From contig OX485806.1 in NCBI GenBank assembly GCA_950295325.1, positions 5,640,001 through 5,704,000 on the forward strand: DNA of 64,000 nt. The letters are read 5' to 3'. The notes beneath the pieces are model-generated. The model was not told the origin of the DNA. It saw only the letters and a program-made list of their open reading frames with translations, and did not search any database. How positions within the stretch are numbered: the first letter of the stretch is position 1; each line of letters starts with the position of its first letter. A program made the translations under genes and the position numbers. This document shows, piece after piece, positions 1 through 12,164 of the stretch. The DNA is from Polytrichum commune (Eukaryota > Streptophyta > Polytrichopsida > Polytrichales > Polytrichaceae).

Positions 1-1022
1 AACCATCTATCTTTGGTAGATGTGCCCATGGAGCATGCTTGCATTGTGAAGTACAAGTCTTAACATGAGATCTCAAAGGAATGTGAAAAGTACTGTGTGT
101 CTGGTCCTTAAAGCATCGATATTGGTGCATTTCATCGGAGAAAATGCCCCTACAAACCACGCGACCTTGAAAACCTCAAGCGCATCATGTTTTCAAATTG
201 CTAAATCCCTCGATAGCATATGGCATATATCAATGTTGGACTAGTACTATCTTCTTCTTTTTATGCCATTTGAGTATATATATTGACTAGTATTTTTTAT
301 ATCAGTAAGGTATGGATATTTGTTGGTGTTTTTGTTTTTGATACCATTCTAATATATAAACAACGTAAGAACTTTGATATCTAGGCAGAGTTTCCCTAGT
401 ATCAATATGATTTAGAATGGTGTTGGCCCAAATAATAACTCAAATATCTCAACTTGACATATCATCCACCAAATATCAATATTGGAGTGGTGTAATGACA
501 ATTTTGATACCCACGAGTAGGTTCTTTGATACCATAATCGATAATGATGTTTTATACCCATGCTTTTATTTACATACCATACCAACATTGGGATATACGT
601 AAATACTAAAATGATGTAGTCATAGAGTTATGTATGTTTGTATAATGACCCACACTAATATCACCAAATCATGATACATGTTCTAGGTAATGAACAGGGA
701 AGACTGGCCACTAGTTACAAATGAACCGGTTAAGTTTGAGGAACGACCGGTGGAATTCCAAGACTTTAGAAAGATTATCAATCATTTTAGAGGAATTTGT
801 GGATTAGATCTCAAATTAATAAAGAAAAACTGAAAGTTCACAACATGTAACCGGTTGAACTTGGAAGCATTGGGATGTTGACCAATTATGCCCAAAAATC
901 TCCCCAGACACTGATTGTGGGGGAAGTTATAGTGCACTAACCAAACCAAATACAAGTCGTAATCTGATATGACCTTTGAAAATGCCCTTGAGGTCATGTG
1001 TTTTGTATGTGGTTATCCAATA
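1..1022. other. AT-rich intergenic DNA, no gene seen
   Basis: No ORF here resembles a protein. Around 240-600 the motif ATACCA/TGGTAT recurs many times, and the same motif is dense at about 4,020-4,380, which suggests two pieces of one old repeat. Positions 719-800 resemble 51,700-51,780: both contain a GAACCGGTT core followed by a similar run ending in GAGGAATTT. This is read as dispersed repeat DNA. Confidence 0.5.
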
Positions 1023-1237
1023 CTACACCAAATATGATATTTAGTGTGACTTACTATTTCTATTTACACGGTACTACATATTTTTACTATTAAAATAATT
1101 TTATACCTAGTAAAGTTGTCAATATTCTATAATGTTCAAACTACCAATTTAAGATTTGTTGGTGAAATATGAGATGTATAGTACATAGATATAGCATTCC
1201 AAATAGTAAGTCACACTAAATATCATATTTAGTGTAG
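1023..1237. mobile_element. MITE, CTACACC/TAAATATGATATTTAGTGT terminal family
   Basis: This 215-bp non-coding element begins CTACACCAAATATGATA and ends with the inverted equivalent TATCATATTTAGTGTAG. Terminal inverted repeats extend about 38 bp, including GTGACTTACTATTT on the left. The internal sequence is AT-rich. The inner palindrome ATATGATAT is shared with the elements at 17,640, 22,516, 8,242 and 54,892. No convincing target-site duplication is visible. Confidence 0.7.
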
Positions 1238-1335
1238 TGTGTTTTGGATTGTCTAAATAAATAAAATGTCCTTTGAATTTTCTGTTATCGGTGTCCATTT
1301 CAGGCTCATATATCAACAAGTGTGCGCACTATAAC

Positions 1336-1896
1336 CACGGGTAGGTCACTTAGTGCATTTAAAAAACGACGTGCAGCATAATATAGAGAGGATTCAAATA
1401 ATTTGAAATAAAAATTATAAAGGAATTCCAAATAATGAAGGGGCCATTAAATGTAGACAATCCCATTATAAGTAAGTTAGATGGACATAAAATGTGGGCC
1501 ATTATTTTTTTGTAAAATTAATATAGGGGCTGAAGATAAGGATCCTAGAAGGTATGTTTAGTATGTTTGCTATGGTCTCCTATGTGTTTTCTTCATAACT
1601 TTGTTTGCAATGATATTAATGTTTGCACCCTTCTTTGTTTCCATGGTTTGCCTTAACACTCGTCAATGCGTTAGGAAGTATATTAGCTTTTATTACTTAA
1701 AAGGAATATAGAGTACAAAAAATTGCAGTGACTTGGACAATATAAGTAATGGAAGGGTGCAAACAAATGGGCCATTTTTGAAATTTAAGTAATTATAGGG
1801 AGGCTTTAATTCAGCCCTTGAAGGTAAATAGCCCCAAAACAAAAAAAAACCCAGCCGCACGTGGTGCACAAAAATGCCTTAGATGACCTACCCGTG
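1336..1896. mobile_element. hAT-like non-autonomous element, 8-bp TSD (copy 1)
   Basis: The element starts CACGGGTAGGTCA and ends TGACCTACCCGTG. It is flanked by a perfect 8-bp direct repeat ACTATAAC at 1,328-1,335 and 1,897-1,904. Its first ~160 bp match, in inverse orientation, the right end of the 1.5-kb element at 55,210-56,706, including the AACGACGTGC motif and the TTCCAAATAATGAAGGG stretch. It is therefore probably an internally deleted derivative of that larger element. An 8-bp duplication is characteristic of hAT and of KDZ/Zisupton-type transposons. No coding capacity is seen. Confidence 0.85.
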
Positions 1897-1935
1897 ACTA
1901 TAACCTTGAGTGACATATTTTGAGCTCATATACCT

Positions 1936-3570
1936 TTAAGGTATGTGGGTATTATTCAGTCAACTTTTAATGTTCTCCATTTTCTATTGATCAGATTTAG
2001 GTCTTCAGATTTGTGTTGCATTAGCAAATCTATGATGAAACATCAACAAGAACCGAATTCAATTTTGAACCTCCATTCCGATAGTTATGGTTAACTAAAT
2101 TGCATGTTGGTTGATTTCTTAACTGAATACATAGAGGTCCTCCCAATCGTGTTCACTATTGAAGGGGAGGCCACACACGTTCGGAAAATGCCTATTTCGA
2201 AACAAAGTTCGGTAGGCCAAGGGAATAGAATTCCAGCCTTAACGTGTGCCTAACCTTGAGGAGCTTGGTTTCAAGGTCGACCCCTCTTGTATTGATTGGA
2301 AACGTTTGTTTCCAATCCCGATCAGAATCGCAGGTTTCAAGCCTTACGAATCCGCTGTCCTGGGTCAGAGTTGAAAACGGGAAATTCTACTCAATAAAAG
2401 AGGGACCAACCTTGAAACCAAGCTCCTGAAAGCTAGCACATGTCAAAGCCCAAATTCTTTTACCTTGGCCCACCAAACTCCATTTTAAAACAAGCATTTT
2501 TTCAAACATGTTTGACCTCCACATGAGTGTGGAAGAGTACATAAATTATGAAATGTAGTCCAATCACCTTTGAATACACGTCTTGACGAACGTAGTTAGT
2601 TCTTTGATCTCACCACCAAACCACACACCAATCAAGGAAAATAACCTAATAACACTTGCATACCTTATATCAAACTTCCGATAATGGGCAAGCTCAAGTT
2701 GGCAATGTGAGCTCTAGTGTGAAAAGGGAGTCTTAGGACTTGTAGCCTTCCCTCCCAAAAAGATACATACGTGACATGCCCGAAAAGGATTTTAAGAGCT
2801 TAGGACAAGATATTCCGATATTTGTCGAGTGTTGGGTCAAAAGCGCGACTTCATCATCACACCTCATCTCGTCTCCGGCTTCGTTTGTCATGAAGCCTCC
2901 CCAAAGGTCCGCTCACCGCCCCTCTTTTCCCCCATTACAATAAGCTTCAATTTAAATTCCAAAAGAATTGTGGTAGATCCACCTCGCCCCACCTTGGCCC
3001 CTCTTTCCCGGTAGATAATTAGCACGCAATAGGCCATTGCGACCAATGGAGTTGCCACCTTTCCCGATTTACTCCAAGAGTCGGAATCCAATTGGAATTC
3101 TCCGGATGTGGTCCCAATATATTCACATCCCCCAAGGCACGCATGTGTTACATTCGGTTACTTTTCTTAATGGGACACCTACAAGAAGAACCCCAGTCTA
3201 TGTTCGTGAAACATCCTTGGCCACGTCTTAAAGGACAATGACGTTCTTAATCGGACACTTATATTTGGTTGGTGTGTAGTTGGACAAGGGTCAAAGAATA
3301 AACACCATGACGTTGCATGTTTAAAAGAGATCGGAAATTTATGAATTGTTCCATGCGTAGTAGTGAATACAATGAGGAGCTATATTATTTCGTTAAGGAA
3401 TCAACAAACATACACCTCCACTAACCATAACTAGATAAGGAGGGGTCTGATTTTTAGTCCGAGTTTTTGTTGATGCTTCATCAAAGATTTGCTAATGCAA
3501 CACAAGTTTTGATGTGTAAATCTTATTGGAGAACATGAAAACCAAACCGAATAACACGCACATACCTTAA
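1936..3570. mobile_element. 1.6-kb element with long imperfect inverted repeats
   Basis: The left arm (about 1,936-2,095) and right arm (about 3,421-3,570) are imperfect inverted repeats. They share TTAAGGTATGTG, GTTGCATTAGCAAATCT, TGATGAA-CATCAACAA and TAGTTATGGTTA in the same order. The interior is non-coding as far as I can tell and holds another inverted-repeat element at 2,259-2,427. A stretch at 2,860-3,180 is relatively GC-rich and has short ORFs on both strands, none recognisable. This is probably a non-autonomous DNA transposon. Confidence 0.6.
2259..2427. mobile_element. small nested MITE (AGGAGCTTGGTTTCAAGG ends)
   Basis: The 169-bp inverted repeat unit begins AGGAGCTTGGTTTCAAGG and ends CCTTGAAACCAAGCTCCT, with arms of about 35 bp continuing through CCCTCTT/AAGAGGG. 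It lies inside the larger inverted-repeat element. No target duplication was identified. Confidence 0.6.
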
Positions 3571-4619
3571 TGCGGCCTCTCACCTAACCAATGTGATGCA
3601 TCCATTTGCTCAGAGGCCTACATAGGTAAGCTCATATATATGCGCCCACGTTGATTCTTCATATTTTATTTATAAATTTATGCCCTAAGTCATACTTGAT
3701 TGCAAGGGGCATTGTGATATTTACAAGCCGCAATTTCATCTAAGGCTCATCCAAGTCGCTCCACAATATCTCAATACAAATAAGGGACATTGCTTAAAAG
3801 CTCATTTGGTGCATGCAAGCTACCCACCTCAAAACACAATGGGCATGAAATATCTCTCAGAAATATTTGAAGTCTTTTGACTTGGCACGACGAATCCCTC
3901 ATTACCCTTTGCACTCACAAAAACTCTTGCATTTTGCAAGAGCAATGAGGGTCAAATTTGTGTAGGTTGGGACAAATTTGACAATCAATGCAAGAACCAT
4001 AGGAAGCAAATGTCACTGGTATGAGTACACAATATCAATAATGGTATCAAAAAACCAACCCGACTGGTATCAAGGTTGTAATACCAATCACATATCAAAA
4101 CTTTGGTGAGAATCACAAGACGAGGGAATCCTTGTATTGAGATTCAGAGTTCCTATTTTGGATCAATACCATCATCCTAATACCACATTGTTTCTAGGGT
4201 GATATAACCTCGATATGAAGGTTCTTGCACGATATTTAGACCCAAATAGTATCAAAATCTCAATAATCCTCAAATACCCATACCCTACTGATCTAAAAAA
4301 AACTGTGAAATCCTCATTACATATGCACAAGCAGTATTAAAAAAAACTGTGATACCATTTGTACACTAGTAGGCACACTACTTGAGGAAATAGCTCCAGG
4401 AAAGAGAGTGGATGTTATATTGCATCAAAATGCTTGAACCATCCAATCGAGATGACCTTCAAGAAACTGCGAGCAGTAAAAAATTATGGCTACCTTACAG
4501 AAGTGATCTGTTCTTCTTTTGATAGTTTGAATAGAGGAAGAGCAAGTCATTCAGCTTGTCAAAATATCTCGACTGATATGTGCAATGAATGAAATGAAAT
4601 TGCTGGGAAGCCAAATTAG
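3571..4619. other. intergenic, repeat remnants, no gene seen
   Basis: AT-rich sequence with no recognisable protein. The section 4,020-4,380 is dense in GGTATCAA/ATACC motifs like those at 240-600 and is probably a remnant of the same repeat. Confidence 0.4.
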
Positions 4620-4900
4620 ATATGTGCAATTAGATTGCCCCCAACTAATATATCAACAATCCACGCTATTTTGAATGTGGGTTTTTCAGGGAGACAAACC
4701 TAAATCTTAGCATAGCGCCATGTTAGGCCCACATCAACAATTCAGTATGCTTCGCCCTTCCATTATATCAAATCTAACTCAATACGTCCATTTTTTTATG
4801 TGGTTGCTGTGCAGATGAATAAACAAAGTTGTAAGATTTGTGATTTGGTTTTGACCCACGGTAATTTGCATGGGTAAAGAGGCGACCTAATTGCACATAT
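4620..4900. mobile_element. MITE, ATATGTGCAATTAG family (copy 1)
   Basis: The 281-bp element begins ATATGTGCAATTAGATTGCC and ends CGACCTAATTGCACATAT. A second copy of this family is at 36,997-37,214, in intron 6 of the ureide permease gene. The two copies share internal sequence, including GATGAATAAACAAAG and GCATGGGTAAAGAGGC, in the same orientation. Confidence 0.75.
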
Positions 4901-7900
4901 CTGTGTAGCTATATGATCCTCAGGGGAGACCCAAGGTAGAATGTCTCTGCCTTGCAAGGAGTTCCTCCAGTACCCACTTCAAATACAAATTGGTCCTTAA
5001 CTATACCAATGGTGACTGTTCACCTGCACAAACACATTGCAGGAAATAGATATTTAGAATTCACACTGTACAACCTCTCTTTGACATGCAGTATATAAAC
5101 ATGTATTCAAAGTTCAGTCTCCTTTCTCAAGGCAAAGAGCATAAAAGTGCAGCATGTGTGCAACTACAGCCAAGAAATTTTGATGGAGTGACTGGTTTTA
5201 ACAACAATGCCCAATCTAGCACACTTTTCATGACGAGAATCTGTGCTGTATAGACTGCATTTAGCGCACCATAAAAACTTCTTCAAAATTTGTAGTTTAT
5301 AGGAACTTTCATACAGGGTGGTGGTGCCAAGATACCTGTCAAATAGTCTCAGCTGCCAATAACTCAAATATGTCAACAAGCCACAAAGAAATAGGGCCTT
5401 GACATGCATTACACCGTCATCTTCACCATTTGGAGGACTGCAGGCCAACATCGCATCAAGATATAAATTTGTGTACTAAAGTAATTAACTTCTTAAAATA
5501 ACTGTATACGAGTTCTACACAAGCTATCTGTGCAATTTCTGAGCATCTTAAGGACCACTCATAACATACAGAAACATGCTATGCAGCAATAAATTGAGCA
5601 TGTAGCATCTCTCAAGAAGTGAAGGTCAGATTTCAAGTTGAGGAAAATAAACCAGCTCAATCTGCAGCCAGACAGATGATAGTCATATTCATCTCTCCAA
5701 ATTATCCAATGTCTGTACTCGTGCTATGTTTCTCAGAGTGGATTCCACTCATGGGTGAAAAATCAGTACGCTGTCACCTGCAAACAATATAAAAGAATGG
5801 AAATTGTAACAGGGTAACGAACTCACTTTGTTTTCAGAAGTGCCAAAACCATCACGAGTATACTTTATATGCTGAATGGAGACATAATCAAAGAGTCTCA
5901 AAAATTTGAAACCATATCATTGCAAGAAACCAACTTGCCTCTTCCAGTGTTAAAAATATAGAAGGTATATTAACAAAGGGCAGAGCAACACAGAAACCAG
6001 TACACAAGGTAAGTGTCAAAGAGACAGAAAAAAGACAGATTTTTGACACCCCTATGAGACATTAAACATTAGCCCTACATCCTGACTAATCCCAATATGT
6101 GTTGGAAGATTTATATAGATGAAACATAGTCGGACATCTGAGTATCACATCAATGTTGCTGAATTTCTAAGGACTCAGGTGCAAGGAAATGGTGATTTGG
6201 ACAGAACACCATGACACAAACAAATGGCTCATCCGTAAGATATCCCCAGAATTTCTTACTTCTACCAGAGGGTGGGAAGAAGTCAACAAAAAAAAATTGT
6301 CAATTCTCTAATGTCAGGTCCGGTGTCAACACTATATTATCTTCATTACAAATTTCCTATCTGTCACCTTATCAGCAACAACACATTATTGAAATTGTTT
6401 ACTATAATGATTGTAGTTGAGCTTTACGAAAGGACAATCAACTCACAAATATGGGACAAATGAAAACATCAGAATAGAGCTAAATTCTATTCATCAAGAG
6501 TACAATAGCTAGAAGAGCTCTAATATCATATTCAAGTTTGAAAAGAAAGGGTCATAACAGAAAGGGTTCTGTTCATTTGAAACATTTAAATCCATTGTAA
6601 CCTTTCAAGCAGCCTGACTCTCATGAACCCTGAAAGAAACATTCCAACATTTTAGAAAAAATTTCAGACTGGGAAAAAAAAGTTATCAACCAGATAAAAT
6701 TAGTTGCTTTCACCCCCACAGAAAAATTGCATACTATTCAAACTCATTTAAAGATACAAAGGGGAAAGGTTTCCAATTGATCATCCCTTCTTAAAGAATC
6801 TCTCATGTTTGTGCCCAAGTTTTGAAAGGAGTAGGCACCATACTTCCACTTGCAAACCCTGCTGGGGAAACACCGGAGATGACTCGCCCTTATATAATAG
6901 AGCTCGATTGACCAGCAAACAGGTCTCAACTGGCTGCCTTCAAGAAGCCTACCTGCTATAATTGAAAGCCAGGCAAAATTGACACTTCCATTTCCTTCAA
7001 TGCATGTAAATTAGTGTATTTGAAAGAAGCCCAAGACAAGACTTGGACATATGACTTTACTACCGACACATGATGATTACACATCAGTATGGGAGATGAG
7101 TGGTTGTTTGGAAACCAACACATACAGACATGCATTCTGGTATTAAAACCTTTAAACAGTCCTGAGCAAGTAATGGAGCAAAATGAGATCAAGGTCGTCT
7201 TATACGATATAGGCACTATACTCAAGGACTTAATTAAAGTACTCGACAACAGCTGAAATAGTAAGTCTACTAGATTCTCCACCTACTGGTAACCTACATG
7301 CTTATTCAAGGTGCTAAAACGTGCCACGTATTTTCTGGACAATGAGTTCTATTGGTTCTGCAAGAATTTACTATCATTTTCAAGGTTTTTAAGAAGCCCC
7401 TAAGTGTTCAATCTTCCAAGGTGCCTAAAAGTGCTGAAGACAATATATTCTTATAATAGCATAAAGACCACAACTGTAAACTAATATATTATAATACGTA
7501 GACATATCTAGAGACAACTCATGACCGGCCTATGACTTCCTGAATAGATTGTACAAGATTCTACGAAAGTAAAGAATTGTATGTAAAAATTACTTAGGCG
7601 TTTATTGAACAGATTACCTAGGTTTGCAGGAGAAATAATGACAACAATTTTCTTCAAATTACAGCCTCAAGGTAAGCTGCAGCATAATGGCTAATTAGAA
7701 GTAGAGAACTTACCTTAGAGATCTCCAAAATGCAGGAGACTCTTTTGAGTTTAAAAGAGCAATGCAGAATAAGCAGACATAGTGAGTGGACATAGTAACA
7801 CAAATAAGTGGATCATGTGAAGTTAGGAGAAATCAGGCCTCGACTTCTCATGAACTATGTATAGATAACAAGTTCTAAACAAGTCCGGTTCCATTACAAA

Positions 7901-8241
7901 ACAAAACGTCTAAAAATAGGCATTCCCTAGTAATCATTTGCATTACAATTCTCATCTAGGTTTACCACTCATAAATGAATAAGCATCTCCAAGATAAGAA
8001 AGTAGGATCACAAGCTACAGGTGGATCCTGGAACACGAACTTTGGTACTTCTAGGCTTTTAACTCACTCCGCAAGTGAAAATTTAATCCATATTTGAAAT
8101 ATAGTGCACACAAATATTCCATCTATTGCGAGGAAGGAATTATACTCTCCTGCTATGCATCTGGACTATCTTCAAAAGCTTCAGAGACTGTATGTCTTAA
8201 TATTCCTGGTAGGCTTTAATCTGAAAATTATGGTGGTGCTA
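4901..8241. other. 3.3 kb without a recognisable gene; downstream flank of the FLX-like locus
   Basis: Base composition is less AT-rich than true repeat zones, and several minus-strand splice-like signals are visible (for example a T-rich tract ending TTTGCAG near 5,778). The longest minus-strand ORF (5,164-5,451) has no recognisable domain. It could be extended 3' UTR or intron sequence of the FLX-like transcript, or a separate non-coding RNA. Confidence 0.35.
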
Positions 8242-8512
8242 CTACACTAAATATGGTCATTAGGGTGGGTGGACGAATAATGTGACTAACCATGAGGAGA
8301 GGGCTACAGTAATTATAGATTCTAACACCCATGAGCATGGGTGGCAATTATCAGGGAATTGGGGAAATCATAATTGGTCATCCCACATTGCTTCTGAGCA
8401 TTGATTAGTCTGGGTGTCTACAATTAATGTGGGCCACAGTGTTTGTATATAAGGTTTCCTGTGGAGAATTCACTAGTAGTGTGGCCACACTAATGACCAT
8501 ATTTAGCTGTAG
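8242..8512. mobile_element. MITE with CTACACTAAATATGGTCATTAG ends
   Basis: The 271-bp element has inverted ends: CTACACTAAATATGGTCA on the left and TGACCATATTTAGCTGTAG on the right. The interior is non-coding. It belongs to the same broad CTACACTAAATATGG terminal group as 17,640-18,016. It is the only clear transposon within the ~11 kb around the FLX-like gene. Confidence 0.7.
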
Positions 8513-11500
8513 TCTAGAAGCTCACTGGAGAGAACAATAGCTGAAGTATACACAGTTTTCCTACACTTATCCTTTCTGTATTGTAATCTCATAGGCTGAC
8601 AAGCTAAGATATCTAACACTCTCAAAATTTTAAACTGCACCTTCAATCCACAATATGTCGTAATATAGTAGAGATTAAGACAATAGTAATTCAGGCTCAT
8701 ATAATATACACTATATATTAGTGTGTACACCTCAACATAGTGCTGATCCTTAGTTGTTTAGTATAATGACACACCTGGCCATAGATAAATAAATAAAAAC
8801 TCTGTTGGAGACTTACTTGGCAACTCTGAGGGTCTGAGCCTCACTTGGAAGTGCTCCTTGAGACTTGCATGTCCCCATCTCTCCACCAGGTATATTGCAT
8901 CCATTCATAATGGCAGGACTAGAAACTTATCCTACCTAGGGTTCGTCAGATGCTACTGAAAAAGACCCAAGGGCAACAAGGGATGCCAATTTCCATCGTT
9001 TGAGATATACTGATAAGTCGTTCCTGAGCCTAATCTGTTTGAGTTAAGCTCTTACAATTCTAAAAACGATTGTGATGTATAGATCTGTATAACTTTCTAC
9101 AACCTGACACATATTAGGAAGAGAAGTCAAGAATGTCAACAAAAGAGTGAGTGACAATTTTCTAAGTATGGTCCAAGAAATTGCAGGCTTCCACAATCTG
9201 ACTAGGAGAAGGTACAATCTCAGGCTGAGTTTCAATTTATATTTTCAAGACAGGGCTCTCAGAAGGGCGTGAACAAAATTCCACTGCAGTAACCTTATGA
9301 CATTCTTCCAACAACCAATTACGGTTCTTAGGTCCTTGCAGGTTTATACAATGAAGCAAGTCTGAAGAAATGGCACTCTAATAAGACTGCAAAGCAGATC
9401 TAGCCACCATTGCCAACTTTTATGTCTCTTCAACCCACTCAAGATTGGTTGTCATCTTCTACAGACACTCCAATCCCAGAAGAAATTAAAGAAAAGGGAA
9501 AACCCCTCGCAAACAAGCCCTTCAAGTGAAAATGTACACCGATCATACCTGGAGTACAATGAATTAACATGCCAAACAGAAATATGTAGCATAGATTTGC
9601 TGTCCAGTTACCAATTGGGCAGACAAGCCACATCCTTCCTTCTCTTACAAAGTAGATGCAACATACTGGGTTCCCCTTAAAGAAAACCTACATCTATGCT
9701 TCTGATAACTTGCCCAAGATCCTCATCCTACAATTTGAACCAGTGTGTGCTAACCCCTATCTACCATATTGTAAGGTTTTCCGTGGATACGAATATTTGT
9801 TGAAACAGCACGGCCGTCGAACTTTATCTTAAATAGGACACAAAAAAGAACAGGCTGTGCTCATCTTAAACGTTGCCAAGGTGGTTGAATTTACAAGCCT
9901 ACCTCCTATATTAATTTCACCCAATTAATTATAACAATCAGAAAGCATTGTATCTGTGCATGCTCTTCAGAGCATATCCACTACTACATCGCTATCATAC
10001 TTTTAAATTGAGGTCCCCACAAAGGAAAAATTCAATGTATCTTCCTGAACCAAATGACACATTTCACCATTACACCTTTCCAGTCATTCTCATAATTATC
10101 TTCTGTATTGGATACATCAAATGTATATATACATAGACACTTCTGAGAAGAAATTACATACACTATTCGTAAAACATGAAGAAAAATCCTCCTGGTTACC
10201 GGGCATAGAAGAGAAGCAATAAAATCATACAATATGGATGCAAAATTGCATCATGTCTCCTGAAATATTTCAAATATCCTATTGATATACCAAGGAACCA
10301 TCAAAGAACATCTGACTTAAACTATTATAATATCCCACTCCGCGTATATTTAGACCTGCCTATGGCAATCAATGCCATTTTTGTCCATCACAGGAAGGAG
10401 TCTACAGTTGTACTCCGAACAATTCAATTCAGCCTAATTACCTCTCCAATAACCATATCTATAGGGTTAGCTTCCTAGTAGGCATTACGAATAAGGGAAT
10501 GAAACTGGTTGATTACAATGTACACAAATACCTGCTACTAAGAAGTTTAAACAAAGGAAAGTACGCATTACAACCCAGTGTATGTAATTAATATACACGA
10601 TGAGATTGCCAAGAAAAAGGCTTCTTTACTAATCAAAACAGAGTTCCCAGACTAATGTACATTCCACTACCAAGGAGATGTCCCTATGAACAAAGTATGT
10701 GAAATATCACCAAGAACGTTAATATACAAATATATAAATATACGAAAAGAAAACTAATGTCTCTATTGCTGACAAATGCAAACGACTTGCCAACAATCAT
10801 AACCTCTGCATGTAGTATAGATGCAATCCCAACAAAAAGAATAGAACCACATCAGACTTAAAAGCACTGGTTGATTTGGTGAGATATTATAAGTCAATAA
10901 CCTATAATATTCCAAAAATTAGTCACCTTATATACCAAATAGTCCTGAACTTCTGCAAACTTCCAGGATTCATCTTTCTCTAGAATCCTAACTGCACTTA
11001 AACTAATAAACCCTTACTTGAAGTAGGTAGCTGACCCAGGAATCCAACACAAGATCATGGTTAGAGTAGTAAACTCCTACTAATTTTTAACAACTGAGAG
11101 ATAGGGCGCTTAGAAAGGTAAGGTGTTTGAAATATTAGACACATTTTCAGATCCTTCTCAATCTTCTTTCATGTCAGTTTCAAGTTCTTCCCAAACCTTC
11201 TTGTGGCTCAATGTCATTTTTGATACCGTAGACAGCTTGAAATCCTTCTCTATAGGCCGAGTGACAAACCAATTCCCTCAAAGAGGCTATGCACTCAAGA
11301 TAGAGGAGAAGGTTTGGCTCAGCTTGCCTTTATCACCATCTTTGAATAGTCTTTATATAGAGGTCTTCTTAGCAGTATATAAATATTGGTTGTCACTGTA
11401 CTGCGTTATCAGATTTGGCGTATCATTGCTCTGCACATTGAGTTCATAGAATACCTCTTAACTCAAATTGATCTAGTGGTCTCATTACCTCACATTAGAT

Positions 11501-12164
11501 TTTGGTTTCATCATTTGCACTCTGGTTGCCTCTTGTTATCACTCAGTGACATTTATCTACTGGGATGAGAAGTAACATCAAAGAACTCCTGACAGAAGCA
11601 TATTAGACGCTGACCCACAACTCAATTGGACTACAATGCTGAGAAAATACAGATCAAAGCTAGCCACACCCCTAGCCACATCTCATTTAGTTGCTATAAG
11701 AAGTCAGTAAATGTATTGGTAATAAAGGCAGAGGTCAACTGAAATAGTACCACCTATTCCAAAAAGAAAAAAGAAAAAAAAAGTAACCAGGTCATAATCT
11801 AGTGGACATATTTAACAACAGAAAGGTTTTTGTCTGGCTTACTTGACTTAAAGTAACCTTAAAAAGACCTACAAAATCCAGGAAACACGTGGAGCTAGAT
11901 TTTGCACAGCAACATGCAACTATCATCATACACTCCTATGAGTAAAGGCTCTAAACTTCCGTACATTAAACTATGAGGTTCCAAAAGGATGTACAGTCAA
12001 AGAAATCTTGGCCGCAGGTGTCCTCACTAATTATCAAGAAAATTGTATGGTGACTTTTGGATCAAGGGAAGACAGAAATTAAATGAGAAGCATCATGTCT
12101 CCCATACAGAAAAACATCAGACAGACATCACCCAAACATACAGTGCATGCAAGCTAGGCTCCCA
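8513..12164. other. 3.6 kb without a recognisable gene; 3' flank of the FLX-like gene
   Basis: Short ORFs occur on both strands (for example 11,123-11,449 +), but none carries a domain I know. The sequence directly below 12,165 is expected to contain the FLX-like 3' UTR. No transposon ends were recognised apart from the MITE to the left. Confidence 0.35.
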
